A stretch of DNA of 6,407 bases from Pseudomonadota bacterium. Its GTDB lineage: Bacteria; Pseudomonadota; Gammaproteobacteria; Burkholderiales; Burkholderiaceae_C. Below, piece by piece: positions 6,401 to 6,407 of this stretch. Position 1 is the stretch's first letter. Each line of letters starts with the position of its first letter. The position numbers were made by a program, and so were the translations under genes. The stretch lies in contig JAFECV010000135.1 in assembly GCA_018241985.1 (NCBI GenBank), positions 1 through 6,407 on the forward strand, in the 5' to 3' direction. The notes beneath the pieces were generated by a model. That model did no database searches and was not told the DNA's origin. It saw nothing but the letters and a program-made list of their open reading frames with translations.

Positions 6401-6407
6401 GGGGCCG

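Overview
The window is high-GC DNA, probably from a betaproteobacterium. MlaF, MlaE, GltD and PurL all look betaproteobacterial: gltD sits directly upstream of the mla genes on one strand, as I remember from Burkholderiales, and PurL carries the extra segment around 4700-4790 ([12 protein letters not shown]) that I associate with beta-proteobacterial PurL. The assignment rests on recognition, not on a search.

Layout. On the minus strand, reading right to left, come gltD (3580-2114), a 240-300 base spacer, mlaF (1806-979), mlaE (982-200) and the first 61 codons of mlaD (185-1), which runs off the window. mlaF and mlaE overlap by 4 bases and mlaD follows after 14 bases, so mlaFED is one translationally coupled operon for the inner-membrane phospholipid transporter that maintains outer-membrane asymmetry. 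gltD encodes the small (FAD/Fe-S/NADPH) subunit of glutamate synthase. On the plus strand, 3718-5931 encodes the C-terminal ~737 residues of the large PurL (FGAM synthase). Convergent to it at the right edge lies a HigA-type (COG5499-like) helix-turn-helix antitoxin gene (6390-6019), whose toxin partner would lie just outside the window.

Three things are out of the ordinary. First, purL begins in the middle: roughly the first 45% of the protein is missing, and homology starts within a few bases of a 91-bp paired palindromic repeat (3624-3714). The other side of this repeat is the 5' end of gltD, where gltB would normally be. The window therefore joins two loci, each cut off from its expected upstream partner, at a repeat: either a real repeat-associated rearrangement or an assembly chimera. 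Second, just downstream of intact gltD lies a second, diverged copy of the last 25 codons of gltD (2050-1973), matching at 18 of 25 residues and ending at the same place. It looks like the stump of an older gltD. Third, a textbook terminator-like hairpin with a T tract ends 1-3 bases before the mlaF start codon, with a possible -10 box just in front of it, so termination of gltD and initiation of mla appear compressed into the same ~60 bases.

No tRNA, rRNA, CRISPR array, transposase or phage gene was seen. I did not recognise a wholly new system; the novelty is in the junction, the gltD scar and the mla leader.
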